Below are positions 34,776 to 43,594 of a stretch of 64,000 nt of DNA, in pieces. Position 1 is the stretch's first letter, and every line of letters starts with the position of its first letter. Both the position numbers and the translations under genes were made by a program. The notes below the pieces were generated by a model, which was given only the letters and a program-made list of their open reading frames with translations, was not told the origin of the DNA and searched no databases. Origin of the DNA: Candidatus Omnitrophota bacterium (lineage in GTDB: Bacteria > Omnitrophota > Gorgyraeia > Zapsychrales > Zapsychraceae); the NCBI GenBank assembly GCA_020632495.1, contig JACKFL010000005.1:992001-1056000 (forward strand). The letters are read 5' to 3'.

Positions 34776-36019
34776 AGTGCCTGATAAGCGTAATATACGT
34801 GGCGCAACTGCCGGAGAAAGAGGCTCTGGTCGCCGTTGCCTTGGGCGGCGATCCCCTGCCACTCCGCGTGCCAGCCGTGTTTGCCGAGGTTATGTTCGAG
34901 CGGGCGGTAGTCCCGCCACCACGCGTCGAGCCATTCGAACGCGACCCCGCCGATGGCATTGCCGGGAAGTCCGCCGTCCGCCGTGTGCCGCGCGATGTCC
35001 CGCCAGCCGGCGACGTGTACCCGATACTGGTAAATTTCGTCGAAACGGCCGTCGACAAAGCGCATGGCGGGCGGGCCGTAGGAGGTGATCAGCACGGGTT
35101 TGTCGTAGACCTGCGCGGCCTCCTGCCACAGGGACCCGAAGCCGGGTTGATAGCGCGTGGTGTTGATCCCCAGAATATCGATGTCGGGCGCGTAACGGGC
35201 GTAGACGGGGAGCAGGTCGGTATCACCGTTGACCAGGGCCACGGGATGATTGGGGTCAAGTTCATGAATCCGGCGTACCACCGCGTTGACGAATTCGGCA
35301 AACGCCTTGGGCTGCTGGGCGGCGTTGGTCTTCGCGGTGGCCGCGTCGTTATTGGCATTGCCCAGCGTCCACATCAGCAAATAAGGTTCGTCCTTGAATT
35401 CGCGCACCATTGCCTCGACGCTCTTGAGCATGTTTTCGCGCTGAACGGGATCGGTATAATCGGTGCCGTCCTGCCACGCGGCGCCCGACCCGACCGTGTA
35501 GGCACCGAGGAAGTCACCCATGATGACCCGGATGCCGTAGTCGGCATGGAGCCGGCGGAGTAATTCTTTGTTGGGTGGATGATTGAGGTCGAGGTTGTTG
35601 GGGTGCAGGGCGATGATCTCCGGATCCCCGGACGGATGGTGGAAGATGCGAATGGTGTTGGCGCCCATTTCCTTTAACAGTTGAAAGTCGCCGACCGCCG
35701 GTTCATCGTCATCCCGGATATCGTTGCGGTTTTTGTCGACCCAGCTCTGGAATGCGGCGTCGATGCGGCCGTCACCGTCGTCGTCGATGATCATCCAGTC
35801 GCGCAGGGTGTTGTTGTGAGGGCTTTCGCCGATCTTGAAGGGGGTGTAATTCACCCCTTTGACGACGAACGGTTTTCCGTCGACCAAGAGCTGCCAGCCG
35901 CTGGAAGTTCTTTCCACGGACACCTGCGCGGCTTGAACGGTCTTCGCGCCGCAAGTCAAGGCGCAAACGGCGGCCACTGTGGCGGCCGTTAACAGGCGAA
36001 GCCGGTATTTCAACGCCAT
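34760..36019 (-). CDS. Exported TIM-barrel protein, catalytically inactive glycosidase paralogue
   Basis: 419 residues with a signal peptide (LLTAATVAAVCALTCGAKTVQA). It is clearly paralogous to the glycosidase at 27.8-29.8 kb: same GVNYTPFKIGESPHN, the calcium-loop-like DDDGDGRID...DKNRNDIRDDDE, and LGAYTVGSGAAW. The acid/base position reads MWTLGNANN (A222) and the nucleophile position VLITSYGPP (S313), so both Glu are gone. It likely acts as a carbohydrate-binding or sensory protein. GAAAGGA precedes the ATG at 36019. It heads the CHAT/sigma operon. Confidence 0.85.
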   Translation of the reverse strand: MALKYRLRLLTAATVAAVCALTCGAKTVQAAQVSVERTSSGWQLLVDGKPFVVKGVNYTPFKIGESPHNNTLRDWMIIDDDGDGRIDAAFQSWVDKNRNDIRDDDEPAVGDFQLLKEMGANTIRIFHHPSGDPEIIALHPNNLDLNHPPNKELLRRLHADYGIRVIMGDFLGAYTVGSGAAWQDGTDYTDPVQRENMLKSVEAMVREFKDEPYLLMWTLGNANNDAATAKTNAAQQPKAFAEFVNAVVRRIHELDPNHPVALVNGDTDLLPVYARYAPDIDILGINTTRYQPGFGSLWQEAAQVYDKPVLITSYGPPAMRFVDGRFDEIYQYRVHVAGWRDIARHTADGGLPGNAIGGVAFEWLDAWWRDYRPLEHNLGKHGWHAEWQGIAAQGNGDQSLFLRQLRHVYYAYQALWTED

Positions 36020-36146
36020 ACGATTCCTTTCGGATATCAATTTGGGGAGGTGTTTTCAAAAGATTCCCGGATCTGTGTTGAGTATATCAAAAAACCGTCC
36101 GGATATGTTATTAAAGGCTATAAACCTGGTGAGTCACCTTTTAGCC

Positions 36147-36244
36147 TTGACAAAACCGCGGCTATGCCCCATACTCTCTTCAACGTAACTGGCATGAATA
36201 TTTCTTGAACCGCAGGACAGAAGTATTGGACCTGCGGTTTTTTA
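36147..36244 (+). ncRNA. Candidate small RNA or attenuated leader of the helicase gene
   Basis: In the 460 bp gap before the DEAD-box gene, TTGACA (36147) and CATACT (36170) are 17 bp apart. About 30 bp downstream of the predicted start is a hairpin, AACCGCAGG/CCTGCGGTT, followed by six T. Together these predict a ~60 nt terminated transcript. It could be an independent small RNA, or the 5' end of a long helicase leader, since cold-inducible DEAD-box genes often have one. The rest of the gap (36245-36482) shows nothing further that I can support. Confidence 0.4.
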
Positions 36245-36482
36245 ATGACCGGCCTTCAAACCAGGAAAGGAGTCGCGGCCGGCCAAACGTACAGAAAAAG
36301 GTCCTAACACAGGTCATGAAACAGCGGATCCCCCACGCGGCGGTCCGGCGTAAGTATACGACGACGAGTCCAACCACTCTTTCCTACCGGTCAGTTTTTG
36401 GTCATTCCTCTTTCACGCCCTGATTTATTCCTGATTCTTTGCACGATTATCATTTTAGACTTACCCTATTATAGGAGGAAGA

Positions 36483-37820
36483 ATGAACCAAATTACCGAA
36501 ACTTTTTGTCAATTAGGGATCTCACCGGATATGTTAGCTGTCCTGGATAGATTAAATTTTCATACACCCACGCCCATTCAGCATCAGGCCATCCCGGTGG
36601 CCCTGGAGGGAAAGGACATCATGGGCATTGCTCAGACCGGAACAGGGAAAACCATGGCCTTCGGCATCCCGGCCGTGCAACGGCTGGCCTGCGGAGGCGG
36701 ACAGGCCCTGGTCCTGGTCCCGACCCGCGAATTGGCCACGCAGGTGCACGACGCATTGGGGCCCTTGCTCAAACCCTTTCGCATGAAAAGCGCCGTGATC
36801 ATCGGCGGGGTGAAGATCGGCGGTCAAATCAAGGATCTCAAGTCGCGGCCGGATATCATCATTGCCACGCCCGGACGATTGAACGATCATTTGCAGCAAA
36901 AGACCGTTTCGCTCGAGAAGGTACGTCTGGTCATCCTTGACGAAGCCGACCGTATGTTCGACATGGGTTTCGAACCGCAGGTCCGCAGTATTCTCAAGTA
37001 CGTCACCAAAAAAGAGCAGACCATGCTGTTTTCGGCAACCATGCCGCCGGCAATCCTGAAGCTTGCATTCGCGCACATGAAATTACCGATCACCATCGAG
37101 ATCGCTCCGACGGGCACAACCACCAAGGACGTGTCCCAGGAACTGTTTGTGGTCAAGGATACGTCTAAGACCGATTTGCTGCATCTTTTGCTGCGTCAAT
37201 ACCGCGGGACGGTGCTGATCTTCACGCGCACCAAGTCGCGGGCCTCGAGTGTCACCCGCAAGATACGCCGGATCGGGATCACTGCCGCGGAAATTCATTC
37301 GAACCGTTCGATGAGCCAGCGCACGGCGGCGCTGGAAGGATTTAAGCGCGGTCAATACCGTGTGCTGGTGGCCACGGACATCGCCGCGCGCGGCATCGAT
37401 GTCAGTATGATCGAACTGGTCGTCAATTTTGATTTGCCGGATGACGCGGAGAATTATGTGCACCGTATCGGCCGCACCGGGCGTGCCGGAAAAGAGGGTC
37501 ACGCCATCACGCTGGCGACACCGACCCAAACCAAGGATATCCGGAAGATTGAAAGCCTGATCAATATGACCCTGCCGCGTTCACGCCATCCCGAGATCGA
37601 AGAAGCGGCGGAATCCCAACCGACGGAAACACCGCGTCCGGTAAGAGCGCCGGCGCGTAAGGTCAAAAAACCTTATAAAGGCAGTGCGGTCAAGACGGCC
37701 AAGAAACGTAAACCGGCCAAAGAGGCAACGCAAAGCGGCGGCCCGCTGACGCCGGAGGTGGCCTTCGCCCGCTTTCGCGGTCCGCGCAAACGCCGCCGTT
37801 CCACGCGCAAACGCTCTTAG
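36483..37820 (+). CDS. DEAD-box ATP-dependent RNA helicase
   Basis: 445 residues with all core motifs: Q-motif with FHTPTPIQ, AQTGTGKT (50-57), PTRELA, TPGR, DEAD (from D153), SAT, a second RecA domain with ATDIAARGID and HRIGRTGR. The C-terminal ~75 residues are Lys/Arg/Pro-rich and disordered, typical of the RhlE/DbpA-like group that bind structured RNA. GGAGGAAGA precedes the ATG. It may work with the cold-shock-like protein encoded 1.8 kb downstream. Confidence 0.95.
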   Translation: MNQITETFCQLGISPDMLAVLDRLNFHTPTPIQHQAIPVALEGKDIMGIAQTGTGKTMAFGIPAVQRLACGGGQALVLVPTRELATQVHDALGPLLKPFRMKSAVIIGGVKIGGQIKDLKSRPDIIIATPGRLNDHLQQKTVSLEKVRLVILDEADRMFDMGFEPQVRSILKYVTKKEQTMLFSATMPPAILKLAFAHMKLPITIEIAPTGTTTKDVSQELFVVKDTSKTDLLHLLLRQYRGTVLIFTRTKSRASSVTRKIRRIGITAAEIHSNRSMSQRTAALEGFKRGQYRVLVATDIAARGIDVSMIELVVNFDLPDDAENYVHRIGRTGRAGKEGHAITLATPTQTKDIRKIESLINMTLPRSRHPEIEEAAESQPTETPRPVRAPARKVKKPYKGSAVKTAKKRKPAKEATQSGGPLTPEVAFARFRGPRKRRRSTRKRS

Positions 37821-38177
37821 GTAGGTCTATATACCGTACCATCCTCGTCGGAAACAGGAATAAACATTGTATTCCTGTCCCCGGTAAGGTATACTTACAC
37901 AGATCATTTGATAGATAAGTCACACCCAAGACAGATCATTTCAATCCATCTCTCCTGGCGAACTACCGCATTCATGTCTATTAACCGGTCTTACGTTTAG
38001 CAGCATACGCACGGCACTTACGTCGCGCGTTAACGCCGAATACCGGTAAGGGCCGTCGACACAAAAAGTCCGATCACCTCGACAGCGATGCCTGTTTCTG
38101 GATTTCGAGGGCACGCGATCGTTCTCGCGAAGAACTATCCTTGTCGCGTCAGCCCTCCAACCGGTCAGGAGTCTGAC
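37821..38177. other. Intergenic gap with one hairpin
   Basis: The only clear element is a perfect 9 bp inverted repeat, ACAGGAATA/TATTCCTGT, at 37854-37878, with no U-tract. It may help stabilise or end the helicase transcript. Otherwise nothing recognisable is seen before rpoZ. Confidence 0.45.
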
Positions 38178-38429
38178 ATGAGCAATACCAAATCTGTTAA
38201 TCCAAAGACCTTCGCGCGCGTTACGCTCGAGGACTTACTTCCTCAAGTCGGATCATGCCAATATCGGTTGGTCCGGTTGGCGATGGTGCGTGCGCTGGAA
38301 ATTCATCATGGAAGTCCCCCGCTTGTGGCTTTTCATCCTACGGAAAAAGCGACGACGATCGCTTTGCGGGAAATTGCCCATGGCCGTATTAAAATCAAAC
38401 CAGGGTCGGTGACCCTGCCGAGTAACTAA
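38178..38429 (+). CDS. rpoZ: RNA polymerase omega subunit
   Basis: 83 residues. The pattern fits omega: ARVTLEDLLPQVGSCQYRLV, AMVRALEI, then EKATTIALREIAHGRIKIK, which matches the conserved KPTTIALREIAxGKI. Omega stabilises the beta' subunit in the polymerase. CAGGAG is eight bases before the ATG at 38178; a more upstream ATG would add a non-homologous 30 residues. It is divergent from standard sequences, with QVGSCQYRLV in place of the usual DNRYELV. Confidence 0.8.
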   Translation: MSNTKSVNPKTFARVTLEDLLPQVGSCQYRLVRLAMVRALEIHHGSPPLVAFHPTEKATTIALREIAHGRIKIKPGSVTLPSN

Positions 38430-38447
38430 ACGGAGGAGAAACACACT

Positions 38448-38525
38448 ATGGGTGACAAAGGCAAAAAGGATAAGGATAAATTAAATAAACAAAAGAAAGT
38501 CAAACAAGGCGCGAAAGCAAAATAA
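38448..38525 (+). CDS. 25-residue Lys-rich peptide
   Basis: MGDKGKKDKDKLNKQKK and eight more residues, half of them Lys. A strong GGAGGAGAA ribosome site eight bases upstream and placement 18 bp after rpoZ support translation. Its composition resembles the 35-residue peptide at 9.8 kb. Unknown function. Confidence 0.45.
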   Translation: MGDKGKKDKDKLNKQKKVKQGAKAK

Positions 38526-38556
38526 TCGGCGTCGCCGTTTCGGCAGTTCCGGAAGC

Positions 38557-39645
38557 ATGTGCAAGAATTTAACGATGATTACCTTGAATGAATTGCGGGA
38601 GGCCGAGCCCAGCTTCCGTCTTCGTTCCGACGTAAAGGCAACGGAGACGGTTGCCATGCTGTGTTCAGTGGATGGGTTGTCCGACGGCGGCATTGCTTTG
38701 GTAAAAGACCGAAAGTATTTTGACAAACTTGTCAGCCATATTGATTGTCGGTCGACTATTGGGGAGATCGGTATCATATTTCAGGAAGCGTTCTATCGAT
38801 CTTTTCCCGAGGTCAATCAGTGGGAGGGGTTATCTCGTCTAAGATTCTATGCGACCGTGGCGTCGGTGGACGTAGCCCTCTCCCGATGGTCTGCTTTGTT
38901 TTACCATGCGCTGAATCACGGACACATTCGCAGCGTGGACGGTCGAATTTCGGGGCTTGTACTCATTTCTCCATCGGCAGCAGTCGCCGAACATGTTTTT
39001 ATTGGGGAAGATGTCGAAATAGATGCCGACTGTCGGATTCATGCCGGCTGTGTCATCTTGTCTGGATCCAGGGTGGGTAGGGGATCGATTCTGTACCCCC
39101 AGGTGGTGTTGTATCGAAATGTTCAAATCGGCCGGAACTGCATTGTTCACGCCAACACGACCGTCGGTTCTGACGGTTTCAGTTTCAACTTTGTAGATGG
39201 TCATCATCTCAAGGTTTGGCATTTCGGCGGGGTGAGAATCGGTGACAACGTCGAAATAGGTGCAAACTGTTCGATAGACCAAGGGACATTATCTCCGACC
39301 ATAATCGGAGCGGGGACAAAGATAGACAATCAAGTGCATATTGCCCACAATTGTCGGGTTGGCAAAGGTGTCATTATATGCGGACAGTCTGGCCTTGCTG
39401 GCAGCGTCACGATCGGTGATTTTGCGGTGATTGCCGGCGCCGTAAATATTGCACCCGACGTGCGGGTGGGGCACGGCGCACGAATTGGCGGAATGTCCGG
39501 AGTGACCGGTAACATTCCCGACGGCACCGATTACGCCGGACATCCGGCGCGGCCGGTGAAGCAGTGGCTGCGATCGCAAGCGACTTTGCGGCGACTGGCG
39601 GTGAGAAGCAACGGAAGTCTCGAGGAAGATAATTCCGCAGCATAA
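38557..39645 (+). CDS. lpxD: LpxD-like UDP-3-O-acyl-glucosamine N-acyltransferase
   Basis: 362 residues: an N-terminal uridine-binding-like domain, then left-handed beta-helix hexapeptide repeats (VFIGEDVEIDADCRIHAG, IGDNVEIGANCSIDQG) and the catalytic His in QVHIAHNCRVG. It also has GSDGFSF, standard in LpxD. It would transfer a hydroxyacyl chain in lipid A synthesis, supporting an LPS-bearing outer membrane. No other lpx genes are near. The ATG at 38575 (MITLNELREA) is an alternative start; neither has a strong ribosome site. The N-terminal domain is divergent, so another acyltransferase of the family is possible. Confidence 0.78.
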   Translation: MCKNLTMITLNELREAEPSFRLRSDVKATETVAMLCSVDGLSDGGIALVKDRKYFDKLVSHIDCRSTIGEIGIIFQEAFYRSFPEVNQWEGLSRLRFYATVASVDVALSRWSALFYHALNHGHIRSVDGRISGLVLISPSAAVAEHVFIGEDVEIDADCRIHAGCVILSGSRVGRGSILYPQVVLYRNVQIGRNCIVHANTTVGSDGFSFNFVDGHHLKVWHFGGVRIGDNVEIGANCSIDQGTLSPTIIGAGTKIDNQVHIAHNCRVGKGVIICGQSGLAGSVTIGDFAVIAGAVNIAPDVRVGHGARIGGMSGVTGNIPDGTDYAGHPARPVKQWLRSQATLRRLAVRSNGSLEEDNSAA

Positions 39646-39669
39646 ACCAATTTTAGAAAAGGAGCTGCC

Positions 39670-39864
39670 ATGAGAGGAACAATATTAAGCTATTTTACTG
39701 TCGGTGGGTTCGGGCATCTGCTGGATGATCACAAAGACGAATACTGTTTTTACGCATCGGATATAAAGATTAAAAGCGGTATCGTAAAAGCTGGGGATAC
39801 CGTGTCCTTCGACTTGTACCGAGGGCATGGCTTGCGAGCCGTAAATCTGCGGTCGAGTTTGTAA
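39670..39864 (+). CDS. Divergent cold-shock-domain-like protein (second copy)
   Basis: 64 residues, paralogous to the protein at 10.2 kb: GTILSYFTVGGFGHLL, EYCFYASDI, AGDTVSFDLYRGHGLRAVNL. The RNP1-like GGFGHL and RNP2-like YCFYASD positions are retained in altered form in both copies, which suggests a distinct subfamily. AAAAGGAG precedes the ATG, and a terminator follows 26 bp after the stop. Confidence 0.75.
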   Translation: MRGTILSYFTVGGFGHLLDDHKDEYCFYASDIKIKSGIVKAGDTVSFDLYRGHGLRAVNLRSSL

Positions 39865-39889
39865 GAGAGAACGTCAATTACAAAAAGAT

Positions 39890-39928
39890 ATCTCCCGTTT
39901 CAATTGCCTTTGGAGCGGGAGATTTTTT
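39890..39928. terminator. Bidirectional rho-independent terminator
   Basis: ATCTCCCG and CGGGAGAT pair around an 18-base loop, followed on the plus strand by TTTTTT. On the minus strand the opposite flank reads ATCTTTTTG. It lies between convergent genes. Confidence 0.85.
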
Positions 39929-39953
39929 GTGTCTACTTCAATGACGAGGCTTG

Positions 39954-41354
39954 TCAGTGCGGGGAGGACAGTGAGTGCACGGCGGCATCCGTCGCGCGGA
40001 CGACGGTATCCACGGCCTGTTCACCGTCGATTTCAATGAGCAGGCCCGCGTCCTGGTAGAAATTGATAATGGGCGCGGTCTGCTGATGGAAGGTTGACAG
40101 CCGGGAATGGATCGTCACCGGATTGTCGTCGTCGCGCTGGTACAGCTCTCCCCCGCAGGCGTCGCAGATGCCGTCGTGGCGCGGGGGTTTGAATTCGGCG
40201 TGATACGGTGTCTGGCAGGAACGGCACACCCGGCGGCCGCCCAGTCGTTTCAGGATCGCGTTATCGGAGACCTTGATGTAAAGCACCGCGTGGAGCCGTC
40301 TGCCGATATGGACCAGGATTTCTTCCAGCGCCCTGGCCTGCGGCAGTGTGCGCGGGAAACCGTCGAGGATAAAGCCGATGTCGGACGGTTCGCGGGCCAG
40401 ACGTTCTTCGACCATAGCCTCGGTCACCTCATCCGGGACCAGGGCCCCGCGGTCCATGTACGTCTTGGCCAGTTGGCCTAATTCGGTTTTGTTGTTGAGG
40501 TTTTCCCGGAACAGATCGCCGGTGGCGATGTGTGTTAATCCGAAACGGTCGCGCAGCTGTTCGGCCTGGGTACCTTTTCCGGATCCCGGTGCGCCGACCA
40601 GGATCAGATTGATTCCGGTGACGGTGTCGTCCGGTCGCGCGCCGTCGCGTTCGCTTGTGCCGGCCACCGTGACATTTTCTGCCGTGAAGGGGCGGCCATC
40701 GTTGCGCTGCACGGTTTCAACCGCTTCAATCAGCCGGGCCAGCACCAGTTCCACAGGATCGTCCGCGGCGATGACGAGCAGGCGACGGGACGTCCGGTAG
40801 TGATCGAGTACAGGTTGGACGGCGCGCCGAAACGCGCGCTGGCGGACGCGCAGCATTTGCGGAATGTCGTCAGGCCGTTTGGTCAGTTGTCCGCCGCAGG
40901 CGTCGCAGATGCCTTCATGGCGCGGCGGTTTGAATTCGGGGTGATAAGGTAAATGACAATGCGGGCACGTGATGCGTTTGAGGATGCGTTGGCCCAGGTG
41001 TTCCTCTTTGACATCCAGATAGATCACCGCGTCCAGGGTTCGGTGTGATTCGGCCAAGGCCTTATCGAGAAATTCCGCCTGCGACGCCGTGCGCGGGAAG
41101 CCGTCGAAGAGGACGCCGCGGTCCTTATCCATATGCCACAGCCGTTCAGCGACCAGCGCGTCGACGACCTCGTCCGGGACAAATTCGCCCTGTTGCACAT
41201 ACCGCTGCGCGAGAAAGCCGATGGCGGTATGATTTTCACTGTGTTCATGAAAGAGTTCGCCGGTATCGAGATGCAGCAGGTCAAAGCGTTTGATCAAGCG
41301 CTGCGCGTGGGTGCCTTTGCCCGCACCCGTGGGGCCAAGGAGGGCGATGTTCAT
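39954..41354 (-). CDS. Tandem-fused double adenylate kinase
   Basis: 466 residues containing two complete adenylate kinases. Domain 1: P-loop GPTGAGKGTH (7-16), DTGELF, DGFPRT, and a zinc-type LID with C130, C133, C150, C153. Domain 2: P-loop GAPGSGKGTQ (254-263), ATGDLF, DGFPRT, and a LID with C377, C380, C397, C400. A ~30-residue disordered linker joins them. Normal bacterial Adk is one ~215-residue unit. Domain 2 is closer to consensus; domain 1 has HLDTGELFHEH and a modified core, so the two may differ in activity or substrate. Converts AMP + ATP to 2 ADP. Confidence 0.92.
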   Translation of the reverse strand: MNIALLGPTGAGKGTHAQRLIKRFDLLHLDTGELFHEHSENHTAIGFLAQRYVQQGEFVPDEVVDALVAERLWHMDKDRGVLFDGFPRTASQAEFLDKALAESHRTLDAVIYLDVKEEHLGQRILKRITCPHCHLPYHPEFKPPRHEGICDACGGQLTKRPDDIPQMLRVRQRAFRRAVQPVLDHYRTSRRLLVIAADDPVELVLARLIEAVETVQRNDGRPFTAENVTVAGTSERDGARPDDTVTGINLILVGAPGSGKGTQAEQLRDRFGLTHIATGDLFRENLNNKTELGQLAKTYMDRGALVPDEVTEAMVEERLAREPSDIGFILDGFPRTLPQARALEEILVHIGRRLHAVLYIKVSDNAILKRLGGRRVCRSCQTPYHAEFKPPRHDGICDACGGELYQRDDDNPVTIHSRLSTFHQQTAPIINFYQDAGLLIEIDGEQAVDTVVRATDAAVHSLSSPH

Positions 41355-41529
41355 GGCATAAGCCTTTCGGTTCGGGTTGTCGCGATGAGCCGGAATTCCG
41401 GAAGGGGTGCTGTCGGTGTCGAGAAATTCATTTTATCACCGATAGGGCCCGATTTCAGTAATCATTTTTGAGGGATGACAGCAGCGGGAAATTTTTCGGA
41501 TTACGCCGTCCCCGGGAGTGCTTTTGTAA

Positions 41530-41535
41530 TATAAT
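41530..41535 (+). promoter_or_regulatory. -10 box upstream of the sensor kinase
   Basis: A perfect TATAAT, preceded by TGTAA. No good -35 is found at the right distance. Transcription from it would begin near 41542, which rules out the in-frame ATG at 41534 as the start and supports the ATG at 41585. Confidence 0.4.
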
Positions 41536-41584
41536 GAGGCAACTGCCGGTATCCAGAATATCTGAAACACCGGCTGTGAACGTT

Positions 41585-43582
41585 ATGAATCTGCAGACCA
41601 AACTGATTGTCATAATTCTCTCCCTGGTTCTCCTGCCCTTGCTTCTTCTTTTGTTTATCGCCGGCGAGTACACCAAGAGCGTCTTGCTGGACGACAAAGT
41701 CCGTTCGATCAACACGGTGCTGGATCAGGAGGTGTCGGCCGGACTCGGGTTGCTTGCCGAATACCAGTCCATCACGCGGTTGACGGCCCAGTATCCGCCT
41801 ATTCAGGGGATCATCCGCGCGTCGGCAACAGGCGTGGATCCGGTCGATGGCAGCTCCCTTAAACAGTGGAAGCTGCGCCTGCAAAGCATCTTCGGTTCCC
41901 AATTGCGGGAATTCCCGTTCGCCTATCAAATCCGTTTTATCGGCAGCGACGGCCATGAGATCGTCCGGGTACAGAAGAGTAATGGCGTGATCGAAGCCGT
42001 TTCCGAGGAAGAGTTGCAGGACAAGTCCGCGCGTGATTACTTTCGCAGAATAACCGAACCGAACCAAAGCGAAGTCTATGTATCGCCGGCCGACTTCAAT
42101 GTTGAGCACGGCGAAATTCAGCACCCGCTGGTGTCGACGATCCGGATGTGCCGCCGGATCGAGAATTCGGCGGACGGTTCGTTTGCCGGCGTGGTCGTCA
42201 TTAATTATAACGCCGCGCGGCTGTTCGCGCTATTGTCGGACCCGTTATTCGGCGAAGTCTTCATGATCGATCAGGACGGGTATTACATTGCGCATCAAAA
42301 CTCAGCCAAACTCTTCGGTTTTCAGACCGGGAGCGAAGAAAATTATTTCAATGAACAGCCGGAATTGCGTGAAAATTTGCAGCGTTCGCATTTTTTAACC
42401 TACAAGGATGCCAGGGAACGGGAAATTCGCATCTGGCGCAAGATTTATTATCAAAGTGACGATCCCGCGCGCTTCTGGGTGATCGTGCATACGCTTCGGG
42501 AAGAGGTCTTCATGGACGTCTTCCGGATTTGGGGGAAGGTGTTTGCCGTGATTGTGGTGTTTTTTGTGCTGCTCATCGGCGTCATCGCCGCGGTGCTGGC
42601 ACGGCGCTTCATCGCGCCGGTGGTGGCGATGAGTAATGTGGCCGACCGGGTCAGCGCGGACCAGACGGAATTCCGGATATCGTCGCGTTTTACCGGCCGC
42701 AATGACGAGATCGGACGGCTCGCCCGCAGCCTGCAGAGAATGGGACAGGAGCTGATTGATTACAATCAGAAACTGGACCACACCGTTAAGGAAAGGACAG
42801 CGGAATTGCAGGAGGCCTTGGCCAAACTCGAAGAGCTGTCGGGCAATCTTGAACAGGAAGTCGAACGGAAGACGCAGGAACTGACCGACGCCGGCGAACG
42901 GCTGGTCCGCCAGGAAAAACTGGCCGCCATGGGCAAGCTGGCGGGGATCGTGGGGCATGAGCTGCGCGGTCCGCTGGGAGTTATTCTCAATTCGATCTTC
43001 TTTATCAAGCTGCGGCTGAAGGACCACCAGGATGAGAAGGTGGATAAACACGTGCGGATCATCCAGGAAGAGATCAATACCGCCAATACGATTATCGAGG
43101 ACACGCTCGATTTCGCACGCGCCAAGGACCCGACGCTGGATGTCTGCAATATCGTCCCCCTGATCGATGACGCCCTGGAGAGGCGCCGAATACCCGACAA
43201 CATTACCGTGGAATCGACCAAGACGGAAGATGTCTGTTTGGTCCGTATCGACGCGGCCCAGATGCGGCGCGTGTTTTTCAACCTGATCCAGAACGCGGTG
43301 CAGGCCATGGAAGAGGGCGGCAAACTCTCGATTTCGGTGGACCTTAAGATGCGCGACGCCAAGGATTGGGTCATTGTGCGGATCGCGGATTCAGGCCCCG
43401 GCGTTCCGCTCGTGTTGCAGGAAAAAATCTTTGAACCGTTGTATACTACAAAGATCAAAGGGACCGGACTCGGGCTGGCCATCTGCCGGGCCATTGTCCA
43501 GGCCCACGGCGGTCGGCTGGACCTGGAGAACCGGCCCGGCCAGGGGGCTGTCTTTGTGGTGGAGCTGCCCTCCAACCAATAG
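41585..43582 (+). CDS. Membrane sensor histidine kinase with periplasmic Cache-like domain
   Basis: 665 residues. First membrane helix IVIILSLVLLPLLLLLFIA, a ~280-residue periplasmic region of double-Cache type (YQIRFIGSDGHEIVRVQ, then MIDQDGYYIAHQN), a second membrane helix, HAMP, a coiled coil (TAELQEALAKLEELSGNLEQ), HisKA with H458 in GHELRGPLG, and a GHKL ATPase (NLIQNAVQAM, DSGPGV, GTGLGLAI). Cache domains bind small extracellular molecules. The two receiver genes that follow at 12 and 13 bp are its likely partners; all three are probably one operon. Confidence 0.9.
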   Translation: MNLQTKLIVIILSLVLLPLLLLLFIAGEYTKSVLLDDKVRSINTVLDQEVSAGLGLLAEYQSITRLTAQYPPIQGIIRASATGVDPVDGSSLKQWKLRLQSIFGSQLREFPFAYQIRFIGSDGHEIVRVQKSNGVIEAVSEEELQDKSARDYFRRITEPNQSEVYVSPADFNVEHGEIQHPLVSTIRMCRRIENSADGSFAGVVVINYNAARLFALLSDPLFGEVFMIDQDGYYIAHQNSAKLFGFQTGSEENYFNEQPELRENLQRSHFLTYKDAREREIRIWRKIYYQSDDPARFWVIVHTLREEVFMDVFRIWGKVFAVIVVFFVLLIGVIAAVLARRFIAPVVAMSNVADRVSADQTEFRISSRFTGRNDEIGRLARSLQRMGQELIDYNQKLDHTVKERTAELQEALAKLEELSGNLEQEVERKTQELTDAGERLVRQEKLAAMGKLAGIVGHELRGPLGVILNSIFFIKLRLKDHQDEKVDKHVRIIQEEINTANTIIEDTLDFARAKDPTLDVCNIVPLIDDALERRRIPDNITVESTKTEDVCLVRIDAAQMRRVFFNLIQNAVQAMEEGGKLSISVDLKMRDAKDWVIVRIADSGPGVPLVLQEKIFEPLYTTKIKGTGLGLAICRAIVQAHGGRLDLENRPGQGAVFVVELPSNQ

Positions 43583-43594
43583 AGAAGGAACACT

